A stretch of 64,000 nt of DNA from an uncultured Ruminococcus sp. (lineage in GTDB: Bacteria; Bacillota; Clostridia; Oscillospirales; Ruminococcaceae), in contig CALXIQ010000016.1 of NCBI GenBank assembly GCA_944388405.1, forward strand, positions 1 to 64,000, given 5' to 3'. Below, piece by piece: positions 25,609 to 34,134 of this stretch (position 1 is its first letter; each line of letters opens with the position of its first letter). The position numbers and the translations under genes were made by a program. The notes under the pieces are model-generated. The model made no database searches. It saw only the letters and a program-made list of their open reading frames with translations, and was not told the DNA's origin.

Positions 25609-25850
25609 GAAATGAAGTGCTGACGCACTTGACAGAACTTTCTGTTCCCGGTTTGCTTTGCAAATCATTGGGGGAACATTTTATCATGTTAAGGAACCGC
25701 CTTGCGAATCTTTTTATGATACAAATATTAAAAATAATTTGCTTGCCGCCGGGTAAGCTGAAAGGCATTGACTTCGTATCGTTAGGCCGCAGAAGATACG
25801 AAACCAATGCCTTTATTGCTGCCCGAAAAATCGTATGCAGGCGTTTATAG
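25609..25850 (+). promoter_or_regulatory. Highly structured leader RNA ahead of the MATE gene
   Basis: Three hairpins are visible. H1: AAGTGC-TGAC-GCACTT (25615-25630). H2: TGTTCCC (25643-25649) with GGGAACA (25672-25678), enclosing TTTGC-TTT-GCAAA (25652-25664). H3: AAAGGCATTG (25761-25770) with CAATGCCTTT (25805-25814), enclosing TTCGTATC (25773-25780) with GATACGAA (25795-25802), an 18-bp stem broken by one internal loop. ACAGA/TCTGT at 25632-25645 competes with H2. The ribosome binding site follows H3 by ~37 bases. No known riboswitch class was recognised. Confidence 0.6.
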
Positions 25851-25860
25851 GGAGGTTTTT

Positions 25861-27201
25861 ATGGCATCTTCAGGTTGTTTTCGGGATTTTGTCAAATATT
25901 CGTCTTTAAATGTATTGGGAATGATAGGGCTTTCATGTTACATATTGGCTGACACATTTTTTGTTTCAAAGGGGCTTGGTACAAACGGACTGGCTGCACT
26001 TAATCTGGCGATTCCCATTTACAGCTTTATTCACGGCAGCGGACTTATGATAGGCATGGGCGGAGGAACCGCATACTCAATTTACTCCAGCCGCCGGGAG
26101 CATACGTCCGCTAACCGTGCTTTTACCAATGCAGTATATCTTGCCGCCGCTTTAGCTGTGGTTTTTGTGCTGACAGGGGTTTTCTTTTCGGAGACTATAA
26201 CCGATCTGCTGGGGGCGGACGATGACGTATATGATATGACCAAGACCTATTTGCAGGTAATTTTGCTGTTTGCCCCCGCTTTTCTGCTTAACAACGTGCT
26301 GCTTTGCTTTGTGCGTAACGACGGCGCTCCTCAGCTTTCAATGGCGGCGATGATTGGCGGAAGCTTATCAAACGTAATACTTGACTGGGTATTCATCTTC
26401 CCCTGTCAAATGGGCATATTCGGAGCGGTTTTTGCAACGGGGCTTGCTCCCATAATCAGCATGATTATACTGTCGCCCCATTTTATCCGCAGAAAAAATC
26501 GCTTCCACTTTACAAAATGCCGTCCCTCGGGAAAACTTGCGGGCAGGATTTTTTCGGGTGGAGTTCCATCGCTGATAACGGAAGTTTCCTCGGGAGTGGT
26601 TATAATCGTATTCAACGCAATTATACTGAAGCTTGAAGGCAACGTAGGCGTTGCGGCTTATGGAGTTATTGCAAACATTTCCTTGGTTATTATCGCAATA
26701 TACACGGGTATAGCGCAAGGTATTCAGCCTATTATCAGCAGAAGCTATGGGCAAAACAATATTTCAGACATCAATGCAATACTTCGTTATGCGCTTACCG
26801 CCATGCTGATATTCTCAGCGGTTATTTACGCTTTGGTATTTTTCGGAGCTTCACAGATAGCAAGCGTCTTCAACAGCGAAAACGACCCGCTGCTGCAAAG
26901 CATTGCCGCTCAGGGCTTACGACTGTATTTTATTGCCTGTCCATTTGCAGGCTTCAACATTATTATTTCGGTATACTTTACCTCTACCGAACGGCCTCTG
27001 CCTGCCCATATAATTTCCCTGCTGCGTGGTTTCATTGTGATTATCCCCATGGCGTTTCTGCTTTCAAGCGTCGGCAAGATACTCGGCGTATGGTGCGCTT
27101 TTCCTGCCACCGAACTGCTTGTGGCGATTACAGGGTTTATATTTTGGGCTTTTATCAGCAAAAGCCGCAAGGCGGTCAAACAACAGAGTGACGTTATTTA
27201 A
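25861..27201 (+). CDS. MATE-family multidrug/organic cation exporter
   Basis: A 446-residue exporter with about twelve transmembrane helices, using a Na+ or H+ gradient. Family features include the start of each half: 'LGMIGLSCYILADTFFVSKG' and, later, 'SLVIIAIYTGIAQGIQPIIS', plus 'GSLSNVILDWVFIFP' in the first half. It belongs to the MepA/NorM-like branch. The start at 25861 is preceded by GGGAGGTTTTT; an in-frame upstream extension to 25807 would run into the leader hairpin and is rejected. The structured 5' leader suggests ligand- or translation-controlled expression. Substrate unknown. Confidence 0.92.
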   Translation: MASSGCFRDFVKYSSLNVLGMIGLSCYILADTFFVSKGLGTNGLAALNLAIPIYSFIHGSGLMIGMGGGTAYSIYSSRREHTSANRAFTNAVYLAAALAVVFVLTGVFFSETITDLLGADDDVYDMTKTYLQVILLFAPAFLLNNVLLCFVRNDGAPQLSMAAMIGGSLSNVILDWVFIFPCQMGIFGAVFATGLAPIISMIILSPHFIRRKNRFHFTKCRPSGKLAGRIFSGGVPSLITEVSSGVVIIVFNAIILKLEGNVGVAAYGVIANISLVIIAIYTGIAQGIQPIISRSYGQNNISDINAILRYALTAMLIFSAVIYALVFFGASQIASVFNSENDPLLQSIAAQGLRLYFIACPFAGFNIIISVYFTSTERPLPAHIISLLRGFIVIIPMAFLLSSVGKILGVWCAFPATELLVAITGFIFWAFISKSRKAVKQQSDVI

Positions 27202-27333
27202 ATGTAAGATATGTTTTGCGCTTGCTGTCGGCAAAGGCAACGGTGTCGGCGGCAAGGCAAGTATATTATGCACAATATTTATCTTAAAGCTCTATGATTT
27301 ATAGTGTGATTTAACAAAAAAAATATTTTTTAC

Positions 27334-27362
27334 TTGACATTTTGGTAAATCCGATGTATAAT
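27334..27362 (+). promoter_or_regulatory. tRNA operon promoter P1
   Basis: TTGACA, 17-bp spacer, TATAAT; first of two tandem consensus promoters 80 bp apart that drive tRNA-Thr-Tyr-Ala. Confidence 0.85.
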
Positions 27363-27413
27363 AATTAAGCTGTCTGATTTTTGAGAAAAAATTCAGCAAT
27401 TCAGAAAAAGCTA

Positions 27414-27442
27414 TTGACAAGGCTTTGCAATTATGATATACT
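27414..27442 (+). promoter_or_regulatory. tRNA operon promoter P2
   Basis: TTGACA, 17-bp spacer, TATACT, ending 27 bases before tRNA-Thr. Confidence 0.88.
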
Positions 27443-27468
27443 TATATATGTTGCGGCAGCCGAAACAA

Positions 27469-27544
27469 GCTGGTGTAGCTCAGTTGGTAGAGCAGCTGAT
27501 TTGTAATCAGCAGGTCGGGGGTTCGAGTCCGTCCACCAGCTCCA
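27469..27544 (+). tRNA. tRNA-Thr (anticodon TGT)
   Basis: 76 bases with encoded CCA. Acceptor GCTGGTG pairs with CACCAGC; anticodon stem CTGAT/ATCAG around loop TTTGTAA (TGT); T-arm GGGGGTTCGAGTCC. Confidence 0.96.
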
Positions 27545-27556
27545 TAATTTGTTTTT

Positions 27557-27640
27557 GGGAGAGTTCCCGAGTGGCCAAAGGGGGCAGACTGTAAATCTGT
27601 TGCATTTGCTTCGATGGTTCGAATCCATCCTCTCCCACCA
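27557..27640 (+). tRNA. tRNA-Tyr (anticodon GTA)
   Basis: 84 bases with a long variable arm as expected for bacterial tRNA-Tyr, and encoded CCA. Acceptor GGGAGAG pairs with CTCTCCC; loop CTGTAAA (GTA); T-arm GATGGTTCGAATCCATC. Confidence 0.96.
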
Positions 27641-27681
27641 TTTTGCATTCACCCTGTGAATGCTTTTTTAATACTTTCTCT

Positions 27682-27757
27682 GGGGCATTAGCGCAGCTGG
27701 GAGCGCATCACACTGGCAGTGTGGGGGTCAGGGGTTCGAATCCCCTATGCTCCACCA
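27682..27757 (+). tRNA. tRNA-Ala (anticodon GGC)
   Basis: 76 bases with encoded CCA. Acceptor GGGGCAT pairs with ATGCTCC (one G-T); anticodon stem ACACT/AGTGT around loop CTGGCAG (GGC); T-arm AGGGGTTCGAATCCCCT. Confidence 0.95.
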
Positions 27758-27761
27758 TTTT

Positions 27762-27865
27762 TTTAATATCGATCCGTTCGCTATCGCTCACTTCGTTTTG
27801 TGAAGGCTATCGGTTCGTAACCGTTAAGGGTAATTTGTCCGTGCATTGGTTTTTGGCATAGTTTG
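27762..27865 (+). repeat. Post-tRNA repeat, copy 2
   Basis: Second copy of the ~105-base element at 17632-17738, starting 5 bases after tRNA-Ala CCA. Most differences are single bases; GGCTATCGGTTCGTAACCGT and GCATTGGTTTTTGGCATAG are conserved. The remaining gap to 28207 holds two terminator-like hairpins and the leader of the next gene. Confidence 0.75.
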
Positions 27866-27935
27866 ACCATGAATTGGTTTTCGACAATGCTTATGGTAGC
27901 ATATTTGCAAATTGAAGTGAGTTCATAAACAAGCT

Positions 27936-27968
27936 AATCCGTTATCACTTTGGTGATAACGGATTTTT
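27936..27968 (+). terminator. tRNA operon terminator
   Basis: AATCCGTTATCAC pairs with GTGATAACGGATT around TTTG, followed by a T run. It is similar to the tRNA-Arg terminator at 17583-17620. Confidence 0.88.
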
Positions 27969-28024
27969 TATTTACGTATTCATTTTGACTGCGGCAACAA
28001 AGCTCACCGCCCCGTCAAGGCAAG

Positions 28025-28050
28025 CGACTAAGTTTTCTCTTAGTCGTTTT
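28025..28050 (+). terminator. Second terminator-like hairpin
   Basis: CGACTAAG-TTTTCT-CTTAGTCG with a TTTT tail. It may be a back-up terminator or part of the following leader. Confidence 0.5.
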
Positions 28051-28207
28051 GCACAAATTATTATTTCAAACTTTGTCTAACTTTTTTTGGGGCAGTTCAT
28101 TGATATTACGGATTGTATATGATATACTTAATGCATCAGGGGACGGCACCCATAACAAAAAACAGAATGATAATTCAATATCAAAGGTAACGGAGGGGAT
28201 GACACCC

Positions 28208-29242
28208 ATGGAAAAAAACATTACGGTTACCGATACCCATGGAAATCTAATCGGAACCACCTACCCGAAAAGGGCTAAGGGGTTAGTAAAGAACGGTCGG
28301 GCTGAGTATATCGGCGACTGTGAAATACGACTGAATACTCAAGCTCCGATCATAAACGATACGGAGGTAAAAAATATGAGTAAGGTTATAGATTTTAATG
28401 CAAGAGAGTTTAAGTTTGACGAAAGCTGTACAAGCAATGTCGGGTCAAGAATGATAGTGACTGACAGCGATGGCGATAACGTCGAGATGTTTGAGATTGG
28501 CGACTGGGGCTGGTCGTGGACGCAGATCAAGTGTTCAAAACAGCTTGAGAAGAACACCGACTATCTGTTCAGATTTGCCATGACAGGCGGAATCAACGAC
28601 ACCGAGGACGCCGTTTCTCAATTTATTATCTATCACGGCAATGAGTGGGAGGACAGATTAGTTTATCCCCTCGATAAAAGCCGGTTTAAGCCTGTGCTGA
28701 GCAAGAAAACCGAAAACGGCATGCTGAGGATATACGAAATTTCTTTCAATTCAGGAGATTTTGAAGATTATGTTTTTATGTTCGTGGCTCAGAAAGCCGT
28801 TGCGGCATTTTTTACTGCAAAGCCTCTTGAAAAGTACGTCTCTTTAGAGGATTACAGCTATGACCAGTGGCAAAGCGAGCGAATGGAACAGCAAAACGCC
28901 GCCAATGACTGTAACGACATGGTAAATTGCGACCTTGCCGGCGCTGTAATATCCGAGAAGATGCTTGAAAAGCTTTTGAATTCGGGCATAAAGAATCTGG
29001 ATCTTGCGGGAGCGGTAATTCATTCGGACGACGAGGATTGCTACGATAGCAATGACACCTGCGATGAACAAGCTTCTGACAAGGATGATATCACCTGCGA
29101 AATTGAGGAAACAGTTTCCGACGCAATCAAATCGGCATATGAAAACGTAAAGGCTCAGTACGAAGCTGCACCCAAAGGAAGTATGGAGAAATCCATACTG
29201 AAACAGGTCATGGAAGGGTTTTTAAAGGAATCCCGCCGCTAA
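28208..29242 (+). CDS. Unrecognised acidic protein with an N-terminal YPKRAKGLVKNGRA domain
   Basis: 344 residues, cytoplasmic by sequence. Residues 1-40 ('ITVTDTHGNLIG', 'YPKRAKGLVKNGRAEY') form a small basic domain that recurs as a leader in many ruminococcal proteins, reminiscent of RRXRR-type short nucleic-acid-associated domains. A central ~150-residue beta-rich region ('GDWGWSWTQIKCSKQLEKN') looks like a binding domain. The C-terminal ~120 residues are strongly acidic, with two 'DLAGAVI' repeats (about residues 243 and 266) and a late helix. The start at 28208 follows ACGGAGGGG; a longer frame to 28049 covers the upstream hairpin and is less likely. Function unknown. Confidence 0.75.
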   Translation: MEKNITVTDTHGNLIGTTYPKRAKGLVKNGRAEYIGDCEIRLNTQAPIINDTEVKNMSKVIDFNAREFKFDESCTSNVGSRMIVTDSDGDNVEMFEIGDWGWSWTQIKCSKQLEKNTDYLFRFAMTGGINDTEDAVSQFIIYHGNEWEDRLVYPLDKSRFKPVLSKKTENGMLRIYEISFNSGDFEDYVFMFVAQKAVAAFFTAKPLEKYVSLEDYSYDQWQSERMEQQNAANDCNDMVNCDLAGAVISEKMLEKLLNSGIKNLDLAGAVIHSDDEDCYDSNDTCDEQASDKDDITCEIEETVSDAIKSAYENVKAQYEAAPKGSMEKSILKQVMEGFLKESRR

Positions 29243-29271
29243 AAACTTAACGCATTTTAACCTTATATAAA

Positions 29272-29310
29272 ACGAGGGAGAACTCAAAAGGTTCTCCCTC
29301 GCTTCTTTTT
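29272..29310. terminator. Terminator between convergent genes
   Basis: CGAGGGAGAAC (29273-29283) and its exact complement (29291-29301) with a CTTCTTTTT tail on the plus strand; the minus-strand kinase-like gene ends 12 bases to the right. Confidence 0.85.
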
Positions 29311-29321
29311 ATAGATACATA

Positions 29322-29921
29322 TCATCTGCTGTTTATAACAATCCCCGTGATTATATCAGCACAGCCCTCATAGCCAAGGCGTCCGCTGTTAAGACACAAA
29401 TCATAATTCTGCATGGACGACCATTCACGGGTGGTGTTTATGTTGTAAAAATCAGCTCTCTTCTTGTCGTACTTTTTAAGTACATTTTCAACGTCGTCAT
29501 ACTTTATTCCGTGAGCTTCCATTGCGTGATTTACCCGGCTCTCATGGCTGGCGTAAATAAACACGCTAAGGGTTCTGACTACGTTTTTCAGAATGTAATC
29601 GGCACATCTTCCCACAATAACGCAAGAACCCTGCTTTGCAATCTCGGTGATAAGCTCCGCCTGAGCCGCAAATATTTTTTCCGTAAGGTCAAGCTTGCGG
29701 TCTATTCCCGTTTTGAAGGACAAGGTAGATTTAAAAGGGCTGAGCGTCGCTTCTTCATAATCTCTCAGCTCTTCAGCTGAAATTCCTATTCTTTCCGCCG
29801 CCATCTCCAGCAGCTCATGGTCGTAACACTTTACCCCAAGATTATCCGCCACCAGTCTGCCGATGTCACGTCCTCCGCTGCAAAACTGTCTTTCAATAGT
29901 AACAACGCTTATCTTAGCCAT
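29322..29921 (-). CDS. Cytidylate-kinase-like P-loop protein
   Basis: 199 residues of the cytidylate kinase-like family (AAA/P-loop NTPase type). The N-terminal 'ITIEREFGSGG' motif of the family appears as 'VTIERQFCSGGRDIGRLVA', a P-loop variant; 'YDHELLEMAAERIGIS', 'CVIVGRCADYILKN' and 'VFIYASHESRV' are the other family blocks. True cytidylate kinases phosphorylate CMP, but this group lacks a demonstrated substrate. 'CSGG' replaces the more usual 'GSGG' in the P-loop. It has its own consensus promoter and leader. Confidence 0.88.
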   Translation of the reverse strand: MAKISVVTIERQFCSGGRDIGRLVADNLGVKCYDHELLEMAAERIGISAEELRDYEEATLSPFKSTLSFKTGIDRKLDLTEKIFAAQAELITEIAKQGSCVIVGRCADYILKNVVRTLSVFIYASHESRVNHAMEAHGIKYDDVENVLKKYDKKRADFYNINTTREWSSMQNYDLCLNSGRLGYEGCADIITGIVINSR

Positions 29922-30013
29922 ATTTTCTCCTCCTTTTTAACCGCCGCCCTGTTCCTACGGGACAGCCGTACATATTGGGCTTGAATTTCGCCCGTACTTA
30001 TTGCTATATCTTT

Positions 30014-30042
30014 ATTATAATTCATTCCCCTTAATATGTCAA
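30014..30042 (-). promoter_or_regulatory. Promoter of the cytidylate-kinase-like gene
   Basis: On the minus strand TTGACA (30042-30037), 17-bp spacer, TATAAT (30019-30014): full consensus. Confidence 0.85.
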
Positions 30043-30080
30043 TTACACTATTATTACAAAGCCTCGGTTTTCATTACAAT

Positions 30081-31640
30081 TTATTCAGCGCAGTAAACAA
30101 ACTCCCCCGACTTCACCGTTGCTGCAATCTTTATGGCATCAAGACGGCTTACCTCTTGCTCCAGAGGATTTTTATCCATAATGACTATATCCTCGTTTTT
30201 GCCTTTCTCCAGCGTCCCTTTTCGGGATTCCTCGCCGTACTGATATGCGGCGTTTACCGTAATCGCTTTCAGTGCTTCAAAAACCGAGATTTTCTCCCTT
30301 TCAAGCTGCACACCAGATTTTGTGATTCTTTGGGTGGCACACCACACCGATTCAATCATATCAGGCTCTATTACAGGCGAGTCCTGATGAAATGTAAAAG
30401 GTATTCCCCTTTCCAGCGCAGATTTTGCAGGCGACATTCTGCTTGCTCTTTCAAAGCCCAGATTTTTTATGTGAGTATCCCCCCAGTAATAACTGTGAGC
30501 GGTGAAAAAAGACGGAATTATTCCAAGGTGCTTTGCCCTGTCAAGCTGTGATGGGGTTACAAACTGGGCATGAATCATTACAAACCGCAGATTTCGGATA
30601 ATCGGAAATCTCTCCGCCGCCTTTTCCGCACAGTTTAAAAACTGCTCCGCCGCCCCGTCGCCGTTGCAGTGGGCAAGCAGCTGTATTTTATGGAGTGCGG
30701 CGTACTCCATTGCCCCAATTACTTCATTATCTTTCATGGTAGGGTAGCCCCTGTACTCCTTCTCCCCCTCGTAGGGTTGCAGCATAAAAGCGGTTTTTCC
30801 CTGGGGCGAGCCGTCAAGGAAAATTTTTATTCCCCTGAGTCTGAAATGCTTAAAATCCCCTCCAAGACGATTATAAATTTCATCGGCGTGATTGTAATCG
30901 GCATACCCTTCAACATCAACCCTCAGCAGTCCCGACCTTATAAGCTCCTCATAAAGTGGGCAAAGCTCTTTTGTCAACATCCCCTCCTGCACGGTGGTTA
31001 TTCCGAAAGCTGCATATTTGTCCTGCGCCTTTTCAAAGGCTTGCATATACTCCTCTATACTGCCCATGGGTACTTTTTTCAGGTATTCCACAAAGGCGGA
31101 TTCCTCCATATATCCGTTGAGCCTGCCGTCTGTAAAGCCGAATTTTCCGCCTTGCGGAGGTAAGGTTTCCTCATTCACCCCAAGCCGCTCCAGTGCAAGA
31201 GAGTTAAACACCCCCATATGCCCCGACACATGAGCAACCGCCAGCGGATTATCGGGGCATGCTTTGTCAAGAAAATACCTGTCGGGGTGAACTTCCTCCC
31301 TCAGACGGTTGTGGTCGTAGCCGGTGGCTCTCACCCATTCTCCCGGCTTAATGGCATTGCTGCGGATAAAGTCTTTGATTTGGCATTCTATATCCTCAAA
31401 TGACGCCGCTTTGTCAAGCCTGCACTGCAAAGTCCTATCCGCAACGGCGGCAAAATGGCTGTGACAGTCGATAAAGGCAGGCATTGCCGTCATGCCTTTC
31501 AGGTCTATAATCTCATATTCCCCAGCAGGCGGCTCTCCATTTCCAACCTGTGCTATGATGCCGTTTTCAGCTATAAGGTAGTGGAATTTCTCAGGAGATT
31601 TCATTGTGATTATATTTCCGTTTTGATACAGTCTTTTCAT
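30081..31640 (-). CDS. Metal-dependent amidohydrolase (YtcJ-like)
   Basis: A 519-residue enzyme of the amidohydrolase-3 (YtcJ/LAF3) family, cytoplasmic. The metal site is marked by 'IDCHSHF' near residue 58 and later His in 'AHVSGHMGV', 'LAHCNGDGAAE' and 'FHQDSPVIEPDMI'; the C-terminal composite beta domain returns with 'KGTLEKGKNEDIVIMDKNP'. Substrates of the family are poorly known (N-substituted amides, amino-acid derivatives). It is not obviously linked to neighbours. It has a 104-base gap to the glgP stop. Confidence 0.88.
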   Translation of the reverse strand: MKRLYQNGNIITMKSPEKFHYLIAENGIIAQVGNGEPPAGEYEIIDLKGMTAMPAFIDCHSHFAAVADRTLQCRLDKAASFEDIECQIKDFIRSNAIKPGEWVRATGYDHNRLREEVHPDRYFLDKACPDNPLAVAHVSGHMGVFNSLALERLGVNEETLPPQGGKFGFTDGRLNGYMEESAFVEYLKKVPMGSIEEYMQAFEKAQDKYAAFGITTVQEGMLTKELCPLYEELIRSGLLRVDVEGYADYNHADEIYNRLGGDFKHFRLRGIKIFLDGSPQGKTAFMLQPYEGEKEYRGYPTMKDNEVIGAMEYAALHKIQLLAHCNGDGAAEQFLNCAEKAAERFPIIRNLRFVMIHAQFVTPSQLDRAKHLGIIPSFFTAHSYYWGDTHIKNLGFERASRMSPAKSALERGIPFTFHQDSPVIEPDMIESVWCATQRITKSGVQLEREKISVFEALKAITVNAAYQYGEESRKGTLEKGKNEDIVIMDKNPLEQEVSRLDAIKIAATVKSGEFVYCAE

Positions 31641-31702
31641 GCGGTACTCCCTATTTCAAAAGATATTTGGGCTTTAAGACTGACCGTTTAAAGTACCCAA
31701 AC

Positions 31703-31735
31703 AAAAAACGGCAGACCTTCAAGCCCTGCCGTTTT
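31703..31735 (-). terminator. malQ-glgP terminator
   Basis: AAAACGGCAG (31705-31714) pairs with CTGCCGTTTT (31726-31735), giving a T run on the minus strand just after glgP. Confidence 0.85.
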
Positions 31736-31744
31736 ATTATGCCC

Positions 31745-34111
31745 TTACAGCTTCCAGATATTTTTTGCATAGTCCTTTATTGTTCTGTCGGAGGAGAATT
31801 TCCCCGCAGAGCACATATTGAGCCAGCATTTTCTTGCAAACGCCAGACTGTCCTTGTAATCGGCGTTTGCCTTAAGCTTTGCCTGAACATAGCTGTCAAG
31901 GTCACCTATTACATAATAATGGTCGGGTACATGCCAGCTTGCGCCGTCGGTAAGCGCCTTGTACAGTTCTTTGAAGCTGCCCTCCTGATCTGACGGAACG
32001 CCGCCGTCGTCAAGACTGCCGTCGATAAGCTTGTTGAGCACACGGTTTATTCTTTCGTCGCCGAAAACAAGCTTTCTCGGGTCATATTCCGGCATAAGCT
32101 TTTCAAGCTCGTCAACTTTTGCTCCGAAGATATACTCGTTTTCCTCTCCCGCTTCTTCCGCGATTTCAACATTTGCTCCGTCAAGAGTGCCCAGTGTCAC
32201 CGCTCCGTTAAGCATAAGCTTCATGTTGCCCGTTCCCGAAGCCTCCGTTCCCGCAGTGGAAATCTGCTCGGAAATATCTGCAGCAGCCACCAGCTTTTCT
32301 GCATAGGAAACGTTGTAGTTCTGTACGAAAACCACCTTTATTAGCTCCTTGGTCTCCGGGTCTGAGTTGACAAGCCTGCCAATCTCGCCTATAAGCTTTA
32401 TAATCGCCTTTGCTCTGCGATAGCCGGGAGCGGATTTTGCTCCGAAGATATAAGTTGTGGGGGTGAAGTCCTTTATCGAGCCGTCCTTAATGCCAAAGTA
32501 GATGTACAAAATGGAAAGGGCGTTTAAAAGCTGTCTTTTGTATTCGTGCAGACGCTTTATCTGAATGTCGAAAATTGTATCGGGGTTTATTTCAACGCCG
32601 TCGTGAGCCTTAACAAACTGTGCAAGCTGTTTCTTTTTGGTCTGCTTTATCACCATAAACTCGCGAAGCACGCCTTCGTCGTCCGCATATTTTTTAAGCT
32701 CTGCAAGCTTATCAAGGTCCTTTATCCAGCCGTCATTTCCCAGCAGGCGGGTGATAAGAGCGGACAGTTCTTCGTTGCAAAGGGCAAGCCATCGGCGCTG
32801 GGTTATACCATTGGTTTTGTTCTGAAAACGCTCAGGATACAGTTCATACCAATCCTTTAATGTCTCAGCTTTCAGTATCTGGGTGTGTATCTGAGCCACA
32901 CCATTGGTGTAGGAGGACATATACACCGCCATATCCGCCATTTTCACCATTCCGCCCGAAATTGGCGCAAGCTTTTCGATAAACTCTCTGTCCTTGCCAA
33001 GAGCGTACATATCCTTGATAAACCGCTCGTTTATCATAAGAATATACCCATAAACTCTCGGAATAATGCTCTCCACCAGCGATGCGCTCCACTTTTCAAG
33101 GGCTTCCTGCATAATGGTATGGTTTGTATAGTTAAAGGTTTTTCTTGTTATCTCAAAAGCCTTGTCAAAATCCATTCCGTAAACATCGCAAAGCAGCCTC
33201 ATAAGTTCCGGGATAGAAATTACGGGGTGAGTATCGTTAAGCTGTATTGTAACCTTGTCGGAAAAATTATCAAGGGTTCCGTTGCGCTCCAAGTGCTTTT
33301 TCACAATGTCGGCAAGAGAAGCCGCAGAAAAGAAATATTCCTGCTTAAGACGCAGAATTTTCCCTTCATCGCAGTTGTCGTTAGGATAGAGTACCATTGA
33401 AATGTTCTCGGCATTAGTTTTTGCCGCCACAGCTTCGGCATAGTTTCCGCAGTCAAACCGGGCAAAATCAAAGCCGTCCACCGCCTCAGCCTGCCACAGT
33501 CTGAGGTTTCCCACATTTTCTGTGCCGTAGCCTATTATCGGCATATCATAGGGAACAGCCTTCACTGTCTGGTCGGCATACACTACCTCTACAGCATCAG
33601 CATCGCAGCGCTTTGACCATGGGTCGCCGTATCTCTGCCAGACGTCGGCATATTCCCGCTGAAAGCCGTTTTCGATGGCTTGTTTGAAAATTCCGTATTT
33701 ATAACGTATTCCATAGCCGTCCAGCGGAATGTCATGAGCAGCAGCGGAATCGAGAAAGCAAGCCGCCAGCCTGCCAAGACCTCCGTTACCAAGGGCGGCG
33801 TCCTCGATTTCTTCAAGCTCCGAAAGGGACCGTCCATGCTCCTTTAAAATTTCATCAACATCATCTTTAATACCAAGACACATCAGATTGTTATAAACCG
33901 CCCTGCCCATAAGAAATTCCATCGACAGATAGCAGGCACGCCTGCCCAAAAGATGCTTAGCCTTGCTTTCCTCCCACCTGTCGGCAATACCCCGCATTAC
34001 CGCTTTAGCAATGCTGTCGTGCAGCTGAACCGGCGACGCATTTTCAATGGATCTGCCAAAATTGCTTTTCAGATTGCTTTTAATTTCATTAATCAAATTA
34101 TTCCTGTCCAT
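31745..34111 (-). CDS. glgP: Glycogen/starch phosphorylase
   Basis: Releases glucose-1-phosphate from alpha-1,4-glucan ends. 788 residues, in the usual range for bacterial GlgP. Family blocks: 'GRRACYLSMEFLMGRAVYNN' near the start, 'GNGGLGRLAACFLDSAA', 'DIQIKRLHEYKRQLLNAL' and the pyridoxal-phosphate lysine region 'EASGTGNMKLMLNGAVTLGT' near residue 647. It follows malQ by 23 bases, so maltodextrin trimming and phosphorolysis are co-expressed. Confidence 0.97.
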   Translation of the reverse strand: MDRNNLINEIKSNLKSNFGRSIENASPVQLHDSIAKAVMRGIADRWEESKAKHLLGRRACYLSMEFLMGRAVYNNLMCLGIKDDVDEILKEHGRSLSELEEIEDAALGNGGLGRLAACFLDSAAAHDIPLDGYGIRYKYGIFKQAIENGFQREYADVWQRYGDPWSKRCDADAVEVVYADQTVKAVPYDMPIIGYGTENVGNLRLWQAEAVDGFDFARFDCGNYAEAVAAKTNAENISMVLYPNDNCDEGKILRLKQEYFFSAASLADIVKKHLERNGTLDNFSDKVTIQLNDTHPVISIPELMRLLCDVYGMDFDKAFEITRKTFNYTNHTIMQEALEKWSASLVESIIPRVYGYILMINERFIKDMYALGKDREFIEKLAPISGGMVKMADMAVYMSSYTNGVAQIHTQILKAETLKDWYELYPERFQNKTNGITQRRWLALCNEELSALITRLLGNDGWIKDLDKLAELKKYADDEGVLREFMVIKQTKKKQLAQFVKAHDGVEINPDTIFDIQIKRLHEYKRQLLNALSILYIYFGIKDGSIKDFTPTTYIFGAKSAPGYRRAKAIIKLIGEIGRLVNSDPETKELIKVVFVQNYNVSYAEKLVAAADISEQISTAGTEASGTGNMKLMLNGAVTLGTLDGANVEIAEEAGEENEYIFGAKVDELEKLMPEYDPRKLVFGDERINRVLNKLIDGSLDDGGVPSDQEGSFKELYKALTDGASWHVPDHYYVIGDLDSYVQAKLKANADYKDSLAFARKCWLNMCSAGKFSSDRTIKDYAKNIWKL

Positions 34112-34134
34112 TTATGCTTATCCTTTCATTAGGC

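Noticed and set aside
25685-25710. Resemblance of GGAACCGC to a T-box sequence in the MATE leader
   Set aside because: The remaining T-box hallmarks (AGGGTGG, specifier loop, terminator with T run) are missing, and the downstream gene is not an amino-acid gene.
25617-25850. 77-codon open frame in the MATE leader
   Set aside because: It runs through the strong hairpins and lacks a ribosome binding site; better explained as structured leader RNA.
27431-27652. Minus-strand open frames across the tRNA genes
   Set aside because: They are antisense reads of tRNA-Thr and tRNA-Tyr (the well-known false ORFs that carry 'RTPDL'-type text); the tRNAs explain the sequence fully.
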